A stretch of 64,000 nt of DNA from Naasia lichenicola (GTDB lineage: Bacteria > Actinomycetota > Actinomycetes > Actinomycetales > Microbacteriaceae). Position 1 is the stretch's first letter; every line of letters starts with the position of its first letter. The DNA is taken from NCBI RefSeq assembly GCF_004801885.1, contig NZ_SSSM01000003.1, positions 434,001 to 498,000 on the forward strand, given 5' to 3'. Shown here piece by piece: positions 1 through 9,449 of this stretch. Below the pieces are notes generated by a model, which was not told where the DNA came from, did no database searches, and saw only the letters and a program-made list of their open reading frames with translations. Made by a program: the position numbers and the translations under genes.

Positions 1-1292
1 TCGCGCTCGAACACGCGCGCGGGGCCCTCGAAGACCTCGGCGTCGAAGCCGGCGGTCTTGACGACGGCGCCCTCGGGGGCGAGGGAGCCCTTGAGGATGG
101 TGAGTCCGCCGGACTTGTGAATCGGGTTGTCGAGGGTGCGCAGGACGGATCCGTCGAGGGGTCCGATGTCCATCGCCTCGAGGTTCTCGGCCATCGTCTT
201 GCCGGTGACGGTCATCACGTCGCCGTGCATGAGGCCCGCGTCGAGCAGCGCCTTCATCAGCACGGGCAGTCCGCCGTGGCGGTCGACGTCGTTCATCACG
301 TACTTGCCGAACGGCTTGAGGTCGCCGATGTGCGGCACCTTGGAGCCGATCCGGTTGAAGTCGTCGAGGGTGAGCTCGACGCCCGCCTCGTGCGCGATGG
401 CGAGCAGGTGCAGCACGATGTTGGTCGAGCCGCCGAGCGCCATGCCGACCGCGATGGCGTTCTCGAACGCCTTCTTGGTCATGATGTCGCGCGCGGTGAT
501 GCCGAGGCGGAGCAGGTTGACGACGGCCTCGCCGCTGCGGTGCGCGATGTAGTCGCGACGGCGGTCGGCGGAGGCCGGCGACGCCGAGCCGGGCAGGCTC
601 ATGCCGAGCGCCTCGGCCACGGAGGCCATGGTGTTGGCGGTGTACATGCCGCCGCACGCGCCCTCGCCGGGCGCGAACGCGCACTCGATCCGCTTGGCGT
701 CCGCCTCGCTCATCTTGCCGGCCTTGACCGCGCCGACCGCCTCGAACGAGTCGATGATGGTGATGTCCTTCTCGGTGCCGTCCGAGAGCTTGACCCAGCC
801 GGGCGCGATGGATCCGGCGTAGACGAACACGCTCGCCAGATCGAGTCGGGCCGCGGCCATGAGCATGCCGGGCAGGGACTTGTCGCAGCCCGCGAGCAGC
901 ACCGATCCGTCGAGGCGCTCGGCCTGCATGACGACCTCGACGCTGTCGGCGATGACCTCGCGCGAGACGAGGGAGAAGTGCATGCCCTCATGTCCCATCG
1001 AGATGCCGTCGGAGACGCTGATGGTGCCGAACTGGAGCGGGTAGCCGCCTCCGGAGTGCACGCCCTCCTTGGCCGCCTGCGCGAGGCGGTCGAGGCTGAG
1101 GTTGCAGGGGGTGATCTCGTTCCACGAGCTCGCGATGCCGATCTGCGGCTTGTCCCAGTCGGCGTCGCCCATCCCGACGGCGCGCAGCATGCCGCGCGAC
1201 GTGGTGGCCTCGATCCCGTCCGTGACGACGCGGGAGCGGGGCTTGATGTCAACTGCGGGCGTGGCGGGCGCGACCTCGCCCGAAGGGTTCAT
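1..1292 (-). CDS. ilvD: dihydroxy-acid dehydratase IlvD (3' end outside window)
   Basis: Catalyses dehydration of 2,3-dihydroxy-3-methylbutanoate/pentanoate to the 2-oxo acids in valine, leucine and isoleucine biosynthesis; cytosolic Fe-S enzyme of the IlvD/Edd family. The reverse strand reads in one frame from ATG at 1290-1292 to the window edge, about 430 of the usual 560-620 residues. Visible family motifs are [10 protein letters not shown] (Cys63), [12 protein letters not shown] (Cys136) and [12 protein letters not shown] (Cys213), the three cysteines expected to hold the cluster, followed by [20 protein letters not shown]. The start gives a short N-terminal tail ([10 protein letters not shown]) before the conserved [11 protein letters not shown] block. 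It is divergent from the mannosidase operon, with a 138-bp gap. Only the C-terminal quarter is missing, because of the window edge. Confidence 0.96.
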   Translation of the reverse strand, partial: MNPSGEVAPATPAVDIKPRSRVVTDGIEATTSRGMLRAVGMGDADWDKPQIGIASSWNEITPCNLSLDRLAQAAKEGVHSGGGYPLQFGTISVSDGISMGHEGMHFSLVSREVIADSVEVVMQAERLDGSVLLAGCDKSLPGMLMAAARLDLASVFVYAGSIAPGWVKLSDGTEKDITIIDSFEAVGAVKAGKMSEADAKRIECAFAPGEGACGGMYTANTMASVAEALGMSLPGSASPASADRRRDYIAHRSGEAVVNLLRLGITARDIMTKKAFENAIAVGMALGGSTNIVLHLLAIAHEAGVELTLDDFNRIGSKVPHIGDLKPFGKYVMNDVDRHGGLPVLMKALLDAGLMHGDVMTVTGKTMAENLEAMDIGPLDGSVLRTLDNPIHKSGGLTILKGSLAPEGAVVKTAGFDAEVFEGPARVFER

Positions 1293-1430
1293 TTCCGGCA
1301 CATTACGTAGGGTACCGCCGCGCCACCGGCCGGACGTTCGCCGAGCGATCGCTTCAGACGACCGGGCAGCCGCGGCGACGGAGGGCTCCGAACGATCCTC
1401 ATGAAAGACTGTCGGCAACCGGAGGAGGCG

Positions 1431-1526
1431 ATGATGCCCACGCACCGCACGCTCGCTGACAAGTCGAGGCTGATCAGGGGCATCCCGTCGGTCTTCGTGC
1501 ACGGCATCGCCGGGATCACCCTCTGA
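1431..1526 (+). CDS. 31-residue ORF translationally coupled to the alpha-mannosidase
   Basis: A short ORF starts ATG-ATG at 1431/1434 behind a strong Shine-Dalgarno (GGAGGAGG, 1421-1428) and ends in a TGA at 1524-1526 that shares its last base with the ATG of the mannosidase (TGATG overlap). The product is a 31-residue peptide that I do not recognise (begins [14 protein letters not shown], ends HGIAGITL). Its codons are mostly G/C-ending, like real genes here. The mannosidase has no Shine-Dalgarno of its own, so this ORF probably delivers ribosomes to it by coupling. It could be a leader peptide, a true micro-protein, or a remnant of a longer N-terminus. Confidence 0.5.
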   Translation: MMPTHRTLADKSRLIRGIPSVFVHGIAGITL

Positions 1527-4483
1527 TGGGCCTCGCGACCTTCCTCTTCGGCTTCCGCGTGAAGCAGCCCCGCGACTACCTGCGCCTGCGCCGCATCCGA
1601 CGCGGCATCCACACCACGGTCGGTCGTCTCCACGCGGAGATCTCGCGCTCCCCCGAGCCCGTCCCGTTCGCCGACATCGACCCCAGCAGCTTCCGTCCCA
1701 TCCGCCCCGGCACGGCGTGGGGTGCGGTGTTCGAGTGCGCCTGGCTCCGCGTCACCGGCGAGGTGCCCCCCGGCGTGCAGGACCCCGTCGTCCTGCTCGG
1801 CATCGGCGGCGAGGGGCTCGTCTACTCCCCCGGCGGCGAGGTGCTCGACTCGGTGAGCACGGTGTTCCAGCAGGGCGATCTGCCGCACTCGGCCGGTCGA
1901 TTCCGTCCGGTCAGCGGCGTCGACACGAGCACCGGGCGGGTCGAGTTCTATGCCGACGTCACCTACAACGGCTTCATCCTCTACCTCATCGGCCGGGCGG
2001 TGTACCGAGGTGCGCGCCTCGCCACCCGCAATGCGGAGGTCTACTCCCTCTACTACGACTACCTCACCCTCTCGGTGCTGGCCGACTCGACCGACGACCA
2101 GGCTCTCGCCACCGAACTCCGCGCCGCCCTCGACTCGGCGTGGAATCGCTTCCGCGCGCGGGACGTCGCCGGGGCGCGCGCAGCCCTGGCACCCGCCTTG
2201 GCCGCGGAGTCCACGAGCGAGTTCACCTACAGCGCGATCGGCCACGGCCATCTCGACATGGCGTGGCTGTGGCCCCTGCGCGAGACCCGGCGCAAGGCCG
2301 CTCGAACCTACGCCCGGGCACTCAATGCCTTCGACACCCGCGCCGGCTACATCTACGGCACCAGCCAGCCGCAGCAGCTGTACTGGATCAAGCAGCAGCA
2401 CCCCGCGCTGTTCGAGCGGATCAAGGCCGCGGTGGCCGACGGGCGGATGGAGCTGCAGGGTAGCTTCTGGGTGGAGACCGACACGAACCTGCCCGGCGGC
2501 GAGGCGCTCGCCCGCCAGGCGATGGTCGGGCGCAGGTTCCTCCAGGAGGAGTTCGGACTCGACGACGCGGATCTGCGCCTGTGCTGGCTCCCCGACACCT
2601 TCGGCTACAGCGGGAACCTGCCGCAGATCCTGAAGAAGAGCGGCATGGACTGGTTCATGACCATCAAGCTCGCCTGGAACAAGGTCACCGTCTTCCCCTA
2701 TCGCACCTTCAGGTGGTCGGGCATCGACGGCAGCGAGGTCCTCGTGCACATGGCTCCCGAGGGCGACTACAACAGCCGGGGGGCGGCGGACGGCCTGCTC
2801 ACCGGGCTGCGGCAGTATCCCGAGAAGGCGCTCGACACCGCGCTGCTCATCTTCGGCTCGGGCGACGGCGGAGGCGGCCCGGGCGAGATCCACCACGAGG
2901 TGACCGCCCGCGAGCGGAACCTGCGCGGCCTGCCACGGGTGGAGTACTCCACGGCGGGCGACTTCTTCCGTCGGCTGGAGAAGCGCGACCTGTCCCAGCT
3001 GCACTCGCACCGCGGAGAGCTCTACCTCGAGACCCACCAGGGCACGTACACGACCCAGGCGAAGATCAAGAAGGGCAACCGGCTCGCCGAACGCACGCTG
3101 CACAACGCCGAGGCCCTGGCCGCCATCGTCGGGGAGAGCAGCCGCGCGGTGCTCGAGCCGCACTGGCGCGACCTGCTGCTCGGGCATTTCCACGACATCC
3201 TGCCCGGATCGACCATCGAGCGTGTCGCCCGCGAGGCGCGCGAGAGCCTCGACCACGTGCGCCTCGAGGTCGACGGCTACATCGGGGGCCTCCTCGAGCG
3301 GCTGCCGCGGGCGCGCGCCTCGCAGAGCGACTCGTCGCCGGCGGAGGTCGGCGCCCTCAACCTGACCGGGCTGCCGCGCGACGAGTACCTGAAGACTGAT
3401 GCGGGCTGGATGCGGGCGACCGCCGAGCCCTATGCCAGCGCGGTCCTCGCGCCCACCGCACCCGCGACCGGCCTGGTCTTCACGGCCGACTCGATGTCGA
3501 ACGGGATCCTGTCGCTGCGCTTCGGCGAGACCGGCGAGATCGTGTCGTGCGTCGATGCCTCGGGCATCGAGCACTCCGCCGACGGGCTGTCTCGCATCGT
3601 GCTGCACCGCGACCCCTACGTCTTCCCCTTCAACGCCTGGGACATCGACCAGGGATACCTGCAGCGCACCCCGCGCATCCTGTCCCTCCGTCACCTGGAG
3701 ACGGTGATCGACGGGCCGACCATCGCGCGGCGTCAGGCCTACCGGTCCGCCAAGGTGACGATCTCGCAGACCGTCGTGCTCGAGGCGGGCAGCGACGTCG
3801 TGCGCTTCGACACCCGGGTCGAGTGGCACGAGAAGCATCACATGCTGCGCGCGGACTTCCGGCCGGTCCACGTCGGCGACAGCGCGCTCTGCGAGATCCA
3901 GTTCGGCCACCTCGAGCGCGTCATGACGGAGAACACCGACGTCGAGACCGCGCAGTTCGAAGTCGTCGCACACAAGTGGATCGCCACCGAGAACGAGACG
4001 GGCGGCTTCGCCCTCCTCAACGACAGCAAGTACGGCCATCGCGCCAAGCAGGGCCTGATCAGCCTCAACCTGCTGCGCGCTCCCACCTATCCCGATCCGA
4101 CGGCCGACCGCGGGCGGCACAGCTTCAGCTATGCGTTCACCCCGTTCGCCCACGGCGACCTGGCGAAGGTCGTCCGCGAGGGCTACCGCCTCAACAATCC
4201 GCTGCTCGCCACCTCCGGAACGGTGCTGCCGAGCGTCGCCAGCACGACCGATCCCGGCGTGATCATCGAGACCATCAAGCCGGCCGAGGACGGCGACGGC
4301 GTCGTCCTCCGGATGTACGAGAGCCTCGGTCGGGGCACGACGACCTCCCTCCGCACCTCGCTCCCCCATGCCGCAGCGACCGAGACCGACCTGCTCGAGC
4401 GCCCCGTCGGGACGGCCGATCTCGACCGCCTCGAATTCATGCCCTTCGAGATCAAGACGATCCTCCTGGAGCGTGCCTCATGA
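1526..4483 (+). CDS. GH38 alpha-mannosidase
   Basis: Glycoside hydrolase family 38, a retaining, metal-dependent alpha-mannosidase; 985 aa, normal for the bacterial enzymes. Order seen: a family-specific N-terminal extension (residues 1-230), the catalytic GH38 core with the zinc motif [16 protein letters not shown] (about 239-254), the nucleophile block [12 protein letters not shown] (about 353-364, Asp near 357), the middle-domain motif [15 protein letters not shown] (about 552-566), then the beta-rich C-terminal domains. There is no signal peptide, so it is presumably cytosolic, acting on imported mannosides. The ATG at 1526 overlaps the stop of the upstream peptide ORF, and the stop overlaps the transporter start (ATGA), so the three form an operon. 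The exact linkage cleaved cannot be read from sequence. Confidence 0.93.
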   Translation: MGLATFLFGFRVKQPRDYLRLRRIRRGIHTTVGRLHAEISRSPEPVPFADIDPSSFRPIRPGTAWGAVFECAWLRVTGEVPPGVQDPVVLLGIGGEGLVYSPGGEVLDSVSTVFQQGDLPHSAGRFRPVSGVDTSTGRVEFYADVTYNGFILYLIGRAVYRGARLATRNAEVYSLYYDYLTLSVLADSTDDQALATELRAALDSAWNRFRARDVAGARAALAPALAAESTSEFTYSAIGHGHLDMAWLWPLRETRRKAARTYARALNAFDTRAGYIYGTSQPQQLYWIKQQHPALFERIKAAVADGRMELQGSFWVETDTNLPGGEALARQAMVGRRFLQEEFGLDDADLRLCWLPDTFGYSGNLPQILKKSGMDWFMTIKLAWNKVTVFPYRTFRWSGIDGSEVLVHMAPEGDYNSRGAADGLLTGLRQYPEKALDTALLIFGSGDGGGGPGEIHHEVTARERNLRGLPRVEYSTAGDFFRRLEKRDLSQLHSHRGELYLETHQGTYTTQAKIKKGNRLAERTLHNAEALAAIVGESSRAVLEPHWRDLLLGHFHDILPGSTIERVAREARESLDHVRLEVDGYIGGLLERLPRARASQSDSSPAEVGALNLTGLPRDEYLKTDAGWMRATAEPYASAVLAPTAPATGLVFTADSMSNGILSLRFGETGEIVSCVDASGIEHSADGLSRIVLHRDPYVFPFNAWDIDQGYLQRTPRILSLRHLETVIDGPTIARRQAYRSAKVTISQTVVLEAGSDVVRFDTRVEWHEKHHMLRADFRPVHVGDSALCEIQFGHLERVMTENTDVETAQFEVVAHKWIATENETGGFALLNDSKYGHRAKQGLISLNLLRAPTYPDPTADRGRHSFSYAFTPFAHGDLAKVVREGYRLNNPLLATSGTVLPSVASTTDPGVIIETIKPAEDGDGVVLRMYESLGRGTTTSLRTSLPHAAATETDLLERPVGTADLDRLEFMPFEIKTILLERAS

Positions 4484-5850
4484 CCGGAACCCTCGATCTC
4501 GGCCCCTCTGCCGCCGACCAGCGCGCGCCGTCGCCGCGCGCGCAGACCGTCGCCATCGTCACGGCAGGATTCGGCCAGAACCTCATCCTGACGACCGTCA
4601 CGACCTTCATCACCGTCTACCTGCTCCAGTACGCGCACTTCAGCACCGGCGCGATCGCTGTCGTCACCGGGATCATCACGATCAGCAAGGTCATCGACGC
4701 GATCAGCGATCCGCTGGTCGGCAGCCTCATCGACATGACGCGGACGCGCTGGGGCAAGCTGCGTCCGTTCGTGCTGTTCTCCGCCGCACCCGTCGCCGTG
4801 ACCACCGCGCTGCTCTTCGCGGTGCCCGACACCGACCAGACGACGCAGCTGGTGTTCTTCGGCGTGGTGTTCTTCGTCTGGGGCATCGCCTACACGTTCT
4901 GCGACGTGCCGCTCTGGGGCCTGATCGGGTCGGCATTCTCCGAACCAGGCCGGCGCAATCGGGTGGTCTCGCTCGTCCGCGCGTTCGGCGCGATCTCGCT
5001 CGGGATCGCCACCCTCGGGCTCCCGCAGATCGCGCACCTGCTGAGCTTCGCCGGCCAGACGACCGCCGCCGGCTGGTCGAGATCCGTCGCACTGATCGCG
5101 GTCGTCGGGATGGGGCTCTACCTGATGGCCTTCTTCCGCGTCCGGGAGAAGGAGAGCCCGGCGGCGCGCGAGCGCCTGTCCTTCCGGCAGCTCTTCCGCA
5201 CCCTGTTCCAGAACACCCCGCTGCTCATGGTGCTGCTCGGCTCGGTGCTTGGCTTCGGCCGCTTCATCGTTCAGGCGGGCGGGGCGGTGTTCGTCGTCAT
5301 CGCGTACGGCGACGAGGGCGCGTTCACCCTGGTGGGCGCCGGCATCATCGCAGGGCTCGTCGCCTCGTCGTTCGCGACTCCCGCCCTGCTGCGACGCTGG
5401 AGCGGTCGCACTCTGATGATCGCCAGCTCGGTCCTCGGGGCCGTCGTCTACGTCGCGATGTACCTCGCCGGCTTCGAGAACATCTACGTGCTCCTCGTCT
5501 TCATCACCCTGTCCGGCATCAGCCTCGGAGTGTTCTCGGTGTGCCAGGCGACCATGATCGCCGACTCGGTCGACGACATCGAGGAGCGCACGGGAGTGCG
5601 CAACGACGGCATCTCGTTCGCGACGCTGACCTTCTCGGCGAAGATCATGAACGCGCTCGCCGTGCTGGTCTTCGGCATCGTGATCGTGGCCGCCTGCTAC
5701 CAGGACGGCGTCGAGATCACGCCGGCCCTGCAGAACACGATCTTCCTCGGCATCACCTTGGTCCCCGCGGTCAGCTGCCTGCTCTCGGCGATCCCCTTCC
5801 TCTTCTACCGCCTCGGCACCCCCGATCGAGATGCCACTTTCCGTCCCTAA
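4480..5850 (+). CDS. GPH-family sugar:cation symporter (MFS)
   Basis: 456-aa multi-spanning permease of the glycoside-pentoside-hexuronide:cation symporter family. The diagnostic block DAISDPLVGSLIDMTRTRWGK lies at about residues 72-92, in the loop after helix 2, and about twelve hydrophobic segments follow. The start is the ATG at 4480 that overlaps the mannosidase stop (ATGA); the frame is open upstream but runs antiparallel in sense to the mannosidase coding pattern. Likely role: import of mannosides or manno-oligosaccharides for the adjacent GH38 enzyme (inference from coupling). Odd point: the last ten codons and the TAA stop (5821-5850) are formed by the left arm of a 61-bp palindromic repeat, so the C-terminal residues DRDATFRP are repeat-encoded. 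Confidence 0.9.
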   Translation: MTGTLDLGPSAADQRAPSPRAQTVAIVTAGFGQNLILTTVTTFITVYLLQYAHFSTGAIAVVTGIITISKVIDAISDPLVGSLIDMTRTRWGKLRPFVLFSAAPVAVTTALLFAVPDTDQTTQLVFFGVVFFVWGIAYTFCDVPLWGLIGSAFSEPGRRNRVVSLVRAFGAISLGIATLGLPQIAHLLSFAGQTTAAGWSRSVALIAVVGMGLYLMAFFRVREKESPAARERLSFRQLFRTLFQNTPLLMVLLGSVLGFGRFIVQAGGAVFVVIAYGDEGAFTLVGAGIIAGLVASSFATPALLRRWSGRTLMIASSVLGAVVYVAMYLAGFENIYVLLVFITLSGISLGVFSVCQATMIADSVDDIEERTGVRNDGISFATLTFSAKIMNALAVLVFGIVIVAACYQDGVEITPALQNTIFLGITLVPAVSCLLSAIPFLFYRLGTPDRDATFRP

Positions 5851-5885
5851 AACGCGCATATAGGGACGGAAAGTGGCATCTCGAT
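5825..5885. repeat. palindromic repeat family A, copy 1
   Basis: Near-perfect palindrome of 61 bp; perfect arms extend to 29 bp each (5821-5849 and 5861-5889) around an 11-nt loop. Core arm motif GATGCCACTTTCCGTCCCTA and its complement. Sits between the convergent transporter (+) and DUF559 gene (-), supplies the transporter stop codon, and abuts the DUF559 stop, so it should act as a bidirectional terminator. Related copies at 6859 and 36245. Confidence 0.93.
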
Positions 5886-5889
5886 CGGG

Positions 5890-6804
5890 TCAGGAGCGCC
5901 AGCCGCCTCGGATCAGAGCGTCGCGGATGCGGCGGACCACGGCAGCCTCGTCGCTCAGATGGTGATTGAGCACCCGGATGACCTGCCATCCCGACGCAGT
6001 GAACCCTTCGAGCCGATCGACGTCCCGCTGGTACTGCCGCTGTTCGGTTCGATGCTGATCTCCTTCGTACTCCACCAGCACCTTCCAGTCGGGATAGACC
6101 ATGTCGCCCCGGCCCAGGAAGCGCCCGAACGCATCGCGAACGTCCACATTCAGCTCCGGCTCGGGCAGGCCCGATCCGACGATGATCATGCGCAGTCGAC
6201 TCTCGCGAGGTGACTCGGATCCGGCACGGATGAACGGCACGGCGTCGCGCACGGTGGCGATGCCTCGGTAGGACGGACGCATTGACGTCGTCGCGCGAAG
6301 CTGCTCCAGCGAGGCCAGGGGCCGGGGCCCTCGGACGATCGCATCGCCGAGTGCGACCAGGTCGTGCAGTCGGAGTTCATTGGACAGCTGCCGGAACACC
6401 CCGACGGCGTCGGCGACGAACCATCCGTTCACCGTCAGGGTGCGGATCGAGTCGACGCGAACATCATGGCCGACGATGCCCGCCATCCGCGGAGCCCTGT
6501 CCGGGCGGTACACGCAGACATGGAGCGGTTCGTCCTCCGCCTCGGGCCACGGCAGCGGGAGCCCGAGGATGCGGGCCGCCGTCCGATGGCTGAAGAACTG
6601 GCCGGGAGGCATTCCCTCGGCGTAGACGGCGCATCTCCCAAGAACGCTCATGTCGGCTGGTCCGGCGACACGAAGACCGCGGAAGGGCGCGGAGAGATCG
6701 GGAGACCGCATCCGCTCCTCCCCCACGCCCTTTGCGTGTGCATCCCTCACGCGGAACGGACCGGAGCCGAGCCACTCGGGCAGCGGCGAAGTGGGACGTG
6801 GCAT
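5890..6804 (-). CDS. DUF559 / Vsr-like endonuclease-domain protein with AbiEi-type N-terminus
   Basis: 304 aa from the chosen ATG. The N-terminal half looks like the winged-helix region of AbiEi-type antitoxins (GPFRVRDAHAKGV, RSPDLSAPFRGLRV, GQFFSHRTAARILGLPLP). The C-terminal half is a DUF559 PD-(D/E)xK-like nuclease fold: SPRESRLR, then GRGDMVYPDWKVLVEYEGDQH, keeping the acidic D...ExE positions expected for catalysis. The frame is open to 6873, but that extra start lies inside a palindromic repeat and only adds non-conserved residues, so ATG 6802-6804 is preferred. The gene stands alone between otsB and a convergent transporter, with a 61-bp palindrome at each end. Function unknown; proposed roles for the family include DNA nicking or repair, and toxin-antitoxin-like behaviour. 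The repeat association is my inference. Confidence 0.8.
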   Translation of the reverse strand: MPRPTSPLPEWLGSGPFRVRDAHAKGVGEERMRSPDLSAPFRGLRVAGPADMSVLGRCAVYAEGMPPGQFFSHRTAARILGLPLPWPEAEDEPLHVCVYRPDRAPRMAGIVGHDVRVDSIRTLTVNGWFVADAVGVFRQLSNELRLHDLVALGDAIVRGPRPLASLEQLRATTSMRPSYRGIATVRDAVPFIRAGSESPRESRLRMIIVGSGLPEPELNVDVRDAFGRFLGRGDMVYPDWKVLVEYEGDQHRTEQRQYQRDVDRLEGFTASGWQVIRVLNHHLSDEAAVVRRIRDALIRGGWRS

Positions 6805-6858
6805 CCGGACATGATCGACTGCGCAGCGATGCGCCGCAGAGGTTATCCACACCCCGCA

Positions 6859-6919
6859 ATCGAGATGCCACATTCCGTCCCTAAAACGGCGAAATAGGGA
6901 CGGAAAGTGGCATCTCGAT
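6859..6919. repeat. palindromic repeat family A, copy 2
   Basis: 61-bp near-perfect palindrome: arms 6859-6883 and 6895-6919 with one mismatch, 11-nt loop (6884-6894) similar in sequence and orientation to copy 1. It ends on the first base of the otsB stop codon (6919-6921), so it is directly downstream of the otsAB operon and upstream of the DUF559 gene. Confidence 0.93.
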
Positions 6920-7752
6920 CAGTTGGACTGGGGGAGCTCCGCAAGCCAGGTTTCGCGGAGGGTGGCCAGGAGGGTGAGGACGTGGGCGACGTCCTCCGGG
7001 CCGGCGACGCGGTGATCGGCGACGGTCGGGCCCGTTCCGCTCTTCAGGCCCAGATCGTGCGAGGCCAGGGCCGCGAAGGCGTCCTCATCCGTGATGTCGT
7101 CGCCCGCGTAGAAGACGGATGACGAATCCGTGTAGCGCCGCAGGTGCTCGACCGCCTCGCCCTTGGTCGTGGACCGGACCGAGAACTCCAGCACGTCCTT
7201 GCCGTGCCGGACCGTGAGGTCCTCGACTTCGGCCCGCGCCTCGGAGAGCGCGACGAGATGGGCGATCCTGCTGTTCTTGTCCGTCGCGAGCCGGGTGTGC
7301 AGCGCGAAGCCGGCGGGCTTCACCTCGACCCAGACCTCCTCCACGTTGTCCGCGACCTGGTCGAGCACGTCGCCGAGCAGACCGAGTCTGGCCTGCTCGT
7401 GCTCATCGAGGGTGAAGACGTCGTCGGGGTTGTCGAGCCGCAGCTCGATGCCGTGCGATCCGACGAGCAGCACCTCGTCCGGGACATCGGCGACCTCTTC
7501 GAGGCTGTCCAGCGCCCGACCCGAGACCAGGGCGACCCGGGTGTGCGCGATCGAGGCCAGGCGCAGCACGGCCGCCCGGGCTTCGGGGAGCGCGCGTGCC
7601 ATCGCCGGGTCGTCGACCGTCGGAGCGAGCGTGCCGTCGAAGTCGAGCGCCACGAGCAGGCTGCGGCTCTTGGCGATCTCGCCGAGCGCGTCGCGGATCT
7701 CCCGCGGGACCCCTGATCCGGCCGAGCCGATCCGGGAGTCGATGGTGCTCAC
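6919..7752 (-). CDS. otsB: trehalose-6-phosphate phosphatase OtsB
   Basis: HAD-superfamily phosphatase that removes phosphate from trehalose-6-phosphate, the last step of the OtsAB pathway; cytosolic. 277 aa, usual length. HAD motif I is VALDFDGTLAP (nucleophile Asp37, Asp39), motif II is VALVSGR, and the C-terminal motif is AGDDITDEDAF. Starts at GTG 7750-7752, which overlaps the otsA stop by GTGA, so the two are translated as a pair. The stop coincides with the edge of a palindromic repeat that probably terminates the operon. Confidence 0.96.
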   Translation of the reverse strand: MSTIDSRIGSAGSGVPREIRDALGEIAKSRSLLVALDFDGTLAPTVDDPAMARALPEARAAVLRLASIAHTRVALVSGRALDSLEEVADVPDEVLLVGSHGIELRLDNPDDVFTLDEHEQARLGLLGDVLDQVADNVEEVWVEVKPAGFALHTRLATDKNSRIAHLVALSEARAEVEDLTVRHGKDVLEFSVRSTTKGEAVEHLRRYTDSSSVFYAGDDITDEDAFAALASHDLGLKSGTGPTVADHRVAGPEDVAHVLTLLATLRETWLAELPQSN

Positions 7753-9254
7753 TCGTCCTCCCCCGGCAGCGTCACGGATGAGCTGGTGCCAGGACGGGAT
7801 CGGGCGAGCACTGCGAGGAAGTCGGCTGACCAGCGGTCCACGTCGTGCTCGATCACCCGTCGGCGGAGGGCGCGCATCCGATTGGCGCGCTCGCGGGCGG
7901 GCATGCCGATCGCCGTCATGATCGCGTCCTTCACCCCGTCGATGTCATGGGGGTTGATCAGCAGCGCGCTCTTCAGCTCATCGGACGCCCCGGCGAACTC
8001 GCTGAGGATCAGGACTCCCCCGTTGTCGATGCGGCTCGCGACATACTCCTTGGCGACGAGGTTCATGCCGTCGCGCAACGCGGTCACTAGCATGACGTCG
8101 GCCGCGAGGAACATGGCCACCATCTCCTCGCGCGGGTAGCTGTGGTGCAGGTAGCTGATGCCGGGATGCCCGATCGCGCCGAAGTCCCCGTTGATCCGGC
8201 CCACCATGAGCTCGATCTCGTCGCGCAGCGCCCGATACGTCTCGACGCGCTCGCGGCTGGGGCTGGCGACCTGCACCAGGACAGCGTCCTCGGAGCGGAG
8301 CCGGCCGTCCTCGAGGAGCTCGCCGAACGCCTTCATCCGGTGGGCGATGCCCTTGGTGTAGTCGAGGCGATCGACGCCGAGCATGACGATCGTCGGGTTG
8401 CCGAGCTCATCGCGGATCTGCTTGGCGCGCTCCTGGACGTCCGGCCGCTTGGCGAGATCGCTGTAGGCCGAGGTCTCGATGGAGATCGGGAAGGCCCGGG
8501 CGATGACGGGGCGGAGGCGCTGGGATCCGTCCGAGGCGGTCTCGGGGACCTGGACGACCGTGCCCTTGGTCGAGTATCCGAACAGGCGGCGCACGGCCCG
8601 CGCGAAGTTGCCGGCATCGGCCGCCCGCTGGAAGCCGATGACATCCGCGCCGAGCAGACCCTCGAGGATCTGGCGGCGCCAGGGCAGCTGCGAGTAGATG
8701 CCGTACGCGGGGAACGGGATGTGGTTGAAGAAGCCGATGACGATGTCGGGGCGCAGCTTGCGGATCATCGCCGGGACGAGCTGCAGCTGATAGTCCTGCA
8801 CCCAGACGGTGGCTCCGTGCTCCGCGACGCGGACGGCCGCCTCGGCGAACCGCTGGTTGACCGCTGCATAGGCCTCCCACCAGATCCGGTGGTATCCCGG
8901 CTGGGCGATCACGTCGTGGTACAGCGGCCACAGGGTGTCGTTGGAGAAGCCCTCGTAGTAGTCGGCGACCTCGCGCTCGGACAGTCCGACGGGCACGAGC
9001 CAGGATCCCTCGGAGTCGAAGGGCTCGTACTCGTGATCGGCGATCCCGGGCCAGCCGACCCACGCGCCGTCGTTGATGGCCATGATCGGCTCGAGGGCGG
9101 TGACGAGGCCCCCGGGCGAGCGGTTCCAGCTGCCGCCGTCGGCGGTCTCGACGCGATCGACGGGCAGCCGGTTCGAGACGACGACGAAGGAGAAGGTTCG
9201 CTCCTCCGGCGAGGACTGCGCGTCGCTCGCGGGACGTGGGGTGGGTCCGGCCAC
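7749..9254 (-). CDS. otsA: trehalose-6-phosphate synthase OtsA
   Basis: GT20 glycosyltransferase that joins a nucleotide-glucose to glucose-6-phosphate to give trehalose-6-phosphate, for osmoprotection and stress tolerance. 501 aa. Landmarks are the N-terminal SNRLPVDR sugar-phosphate loop, the WVGWPG block, VWVQDYQLQLVPAMIR, the catalytic-domain motif GVDRLDYTKGI, and DGMNLVAKEYVASR near the C-terminus. Start taken as GTG 9252-9254; a poorly conserved linker of about 20 residues precedes SFVVVSNRLPV, so the true start could be a little downstream. Followed by overlapping otsB. A GH15 trehalase/glucoamylase candidate lies elsewhere at 33.5 kb, so both synthesis and possible breakdown enzymes are present. 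Confidence 0.96.
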   Translation of the reverse strand: MAGPTPRPASDAQSSPEERTFSFVVVSNRLPVDRVETADGGSWNRSPGGLVTALEPIMAINDGAWVGWPGIADHEYEPFDSEGSWLVPVGLSEREVADYYEGFSNDTLWPLYHDVIAQPGYHRIWWEAYAAVNQRFAEAAVRVAEHGATVWVQDYQLQLVPAMIRKLRPDIVIGFFNHIPFPAYGIYSQLPWRRQILEGLLGADVIGFQRAADAGNFARAVRRLFGYSTKGTVVQVPETASDGSQRLRPVIARAFPISIETSAYSDLAKRPDVQERAKQIRDELGNPTIVMLGVDRLDYTKGIAHRMKAFGELLEDGRLRSEDAVLVQVASPSRERVETYRALRDEIELMVGRINGDFGAIGHPGISYLHHSYPREEMVAMFLAADVMLVTALRDGMNLVAKEYVASRIDNGGVLILSEFAGASDELKSALLINPHDIDGVKDAIMTAIGMPARERANRMRALRRRVIEHDVDRWSADFLAVLARSRPGTSSSVTLPGEDE

Positions 9255-9353
9255 TTCGGGCTCTGCTGAGGAGATGGTGCTGTCCGTTCCATGGGCCCGC
9301 CTGTCCGGCGGGCAGCTCGAGTCTACCGAGGCGGCATGCTCATCGATGGGAAA

Positions 9354-9369
9354 TGCCTGATCGCAGGCA
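9354..9369. promoter_or_regulatory. small perfect hairpin in the otsA upstream region
   Basis: TGCCTG-ATCG-CAGGCA, a 6-bp stem with a 4-nt loop, 100 bp upstream of otsA. The rest of the 195-bp gap 9255-9449 is GC-rich with a direct repeat of GCACCGGTCCGC. Could be an operator or a weak terminator for the mrp operon; no T-tract. Confidence 0.3.
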
Positions 9370-9449
9370 CATCAACCAGGCGTGGCGCACGGCGTCCGCG
9401 CACCGCGCCGCACCGGTCCGCCCCGCACCGGTCCGCGCCGAGCCGCTCA

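Noticed and set aside
1289-4369. 1026-codon open frame on the minus strand, antisense to the mannosidase
   Set aside because: Shadow frame; the mannosidase has catalytic motifs on the plus strand.
6802-6873. Longer DUF559 protein starting at 6873
   Set aside because: Start lies in repeat A2; family-like sequence begins at the ATG at 6804.
5890-6873. DUF559 gene as a classical insertion sequence
   Set aside because: No transposase motifs, no terminal inverted repeats other than the palindromes, no target duplication visible.
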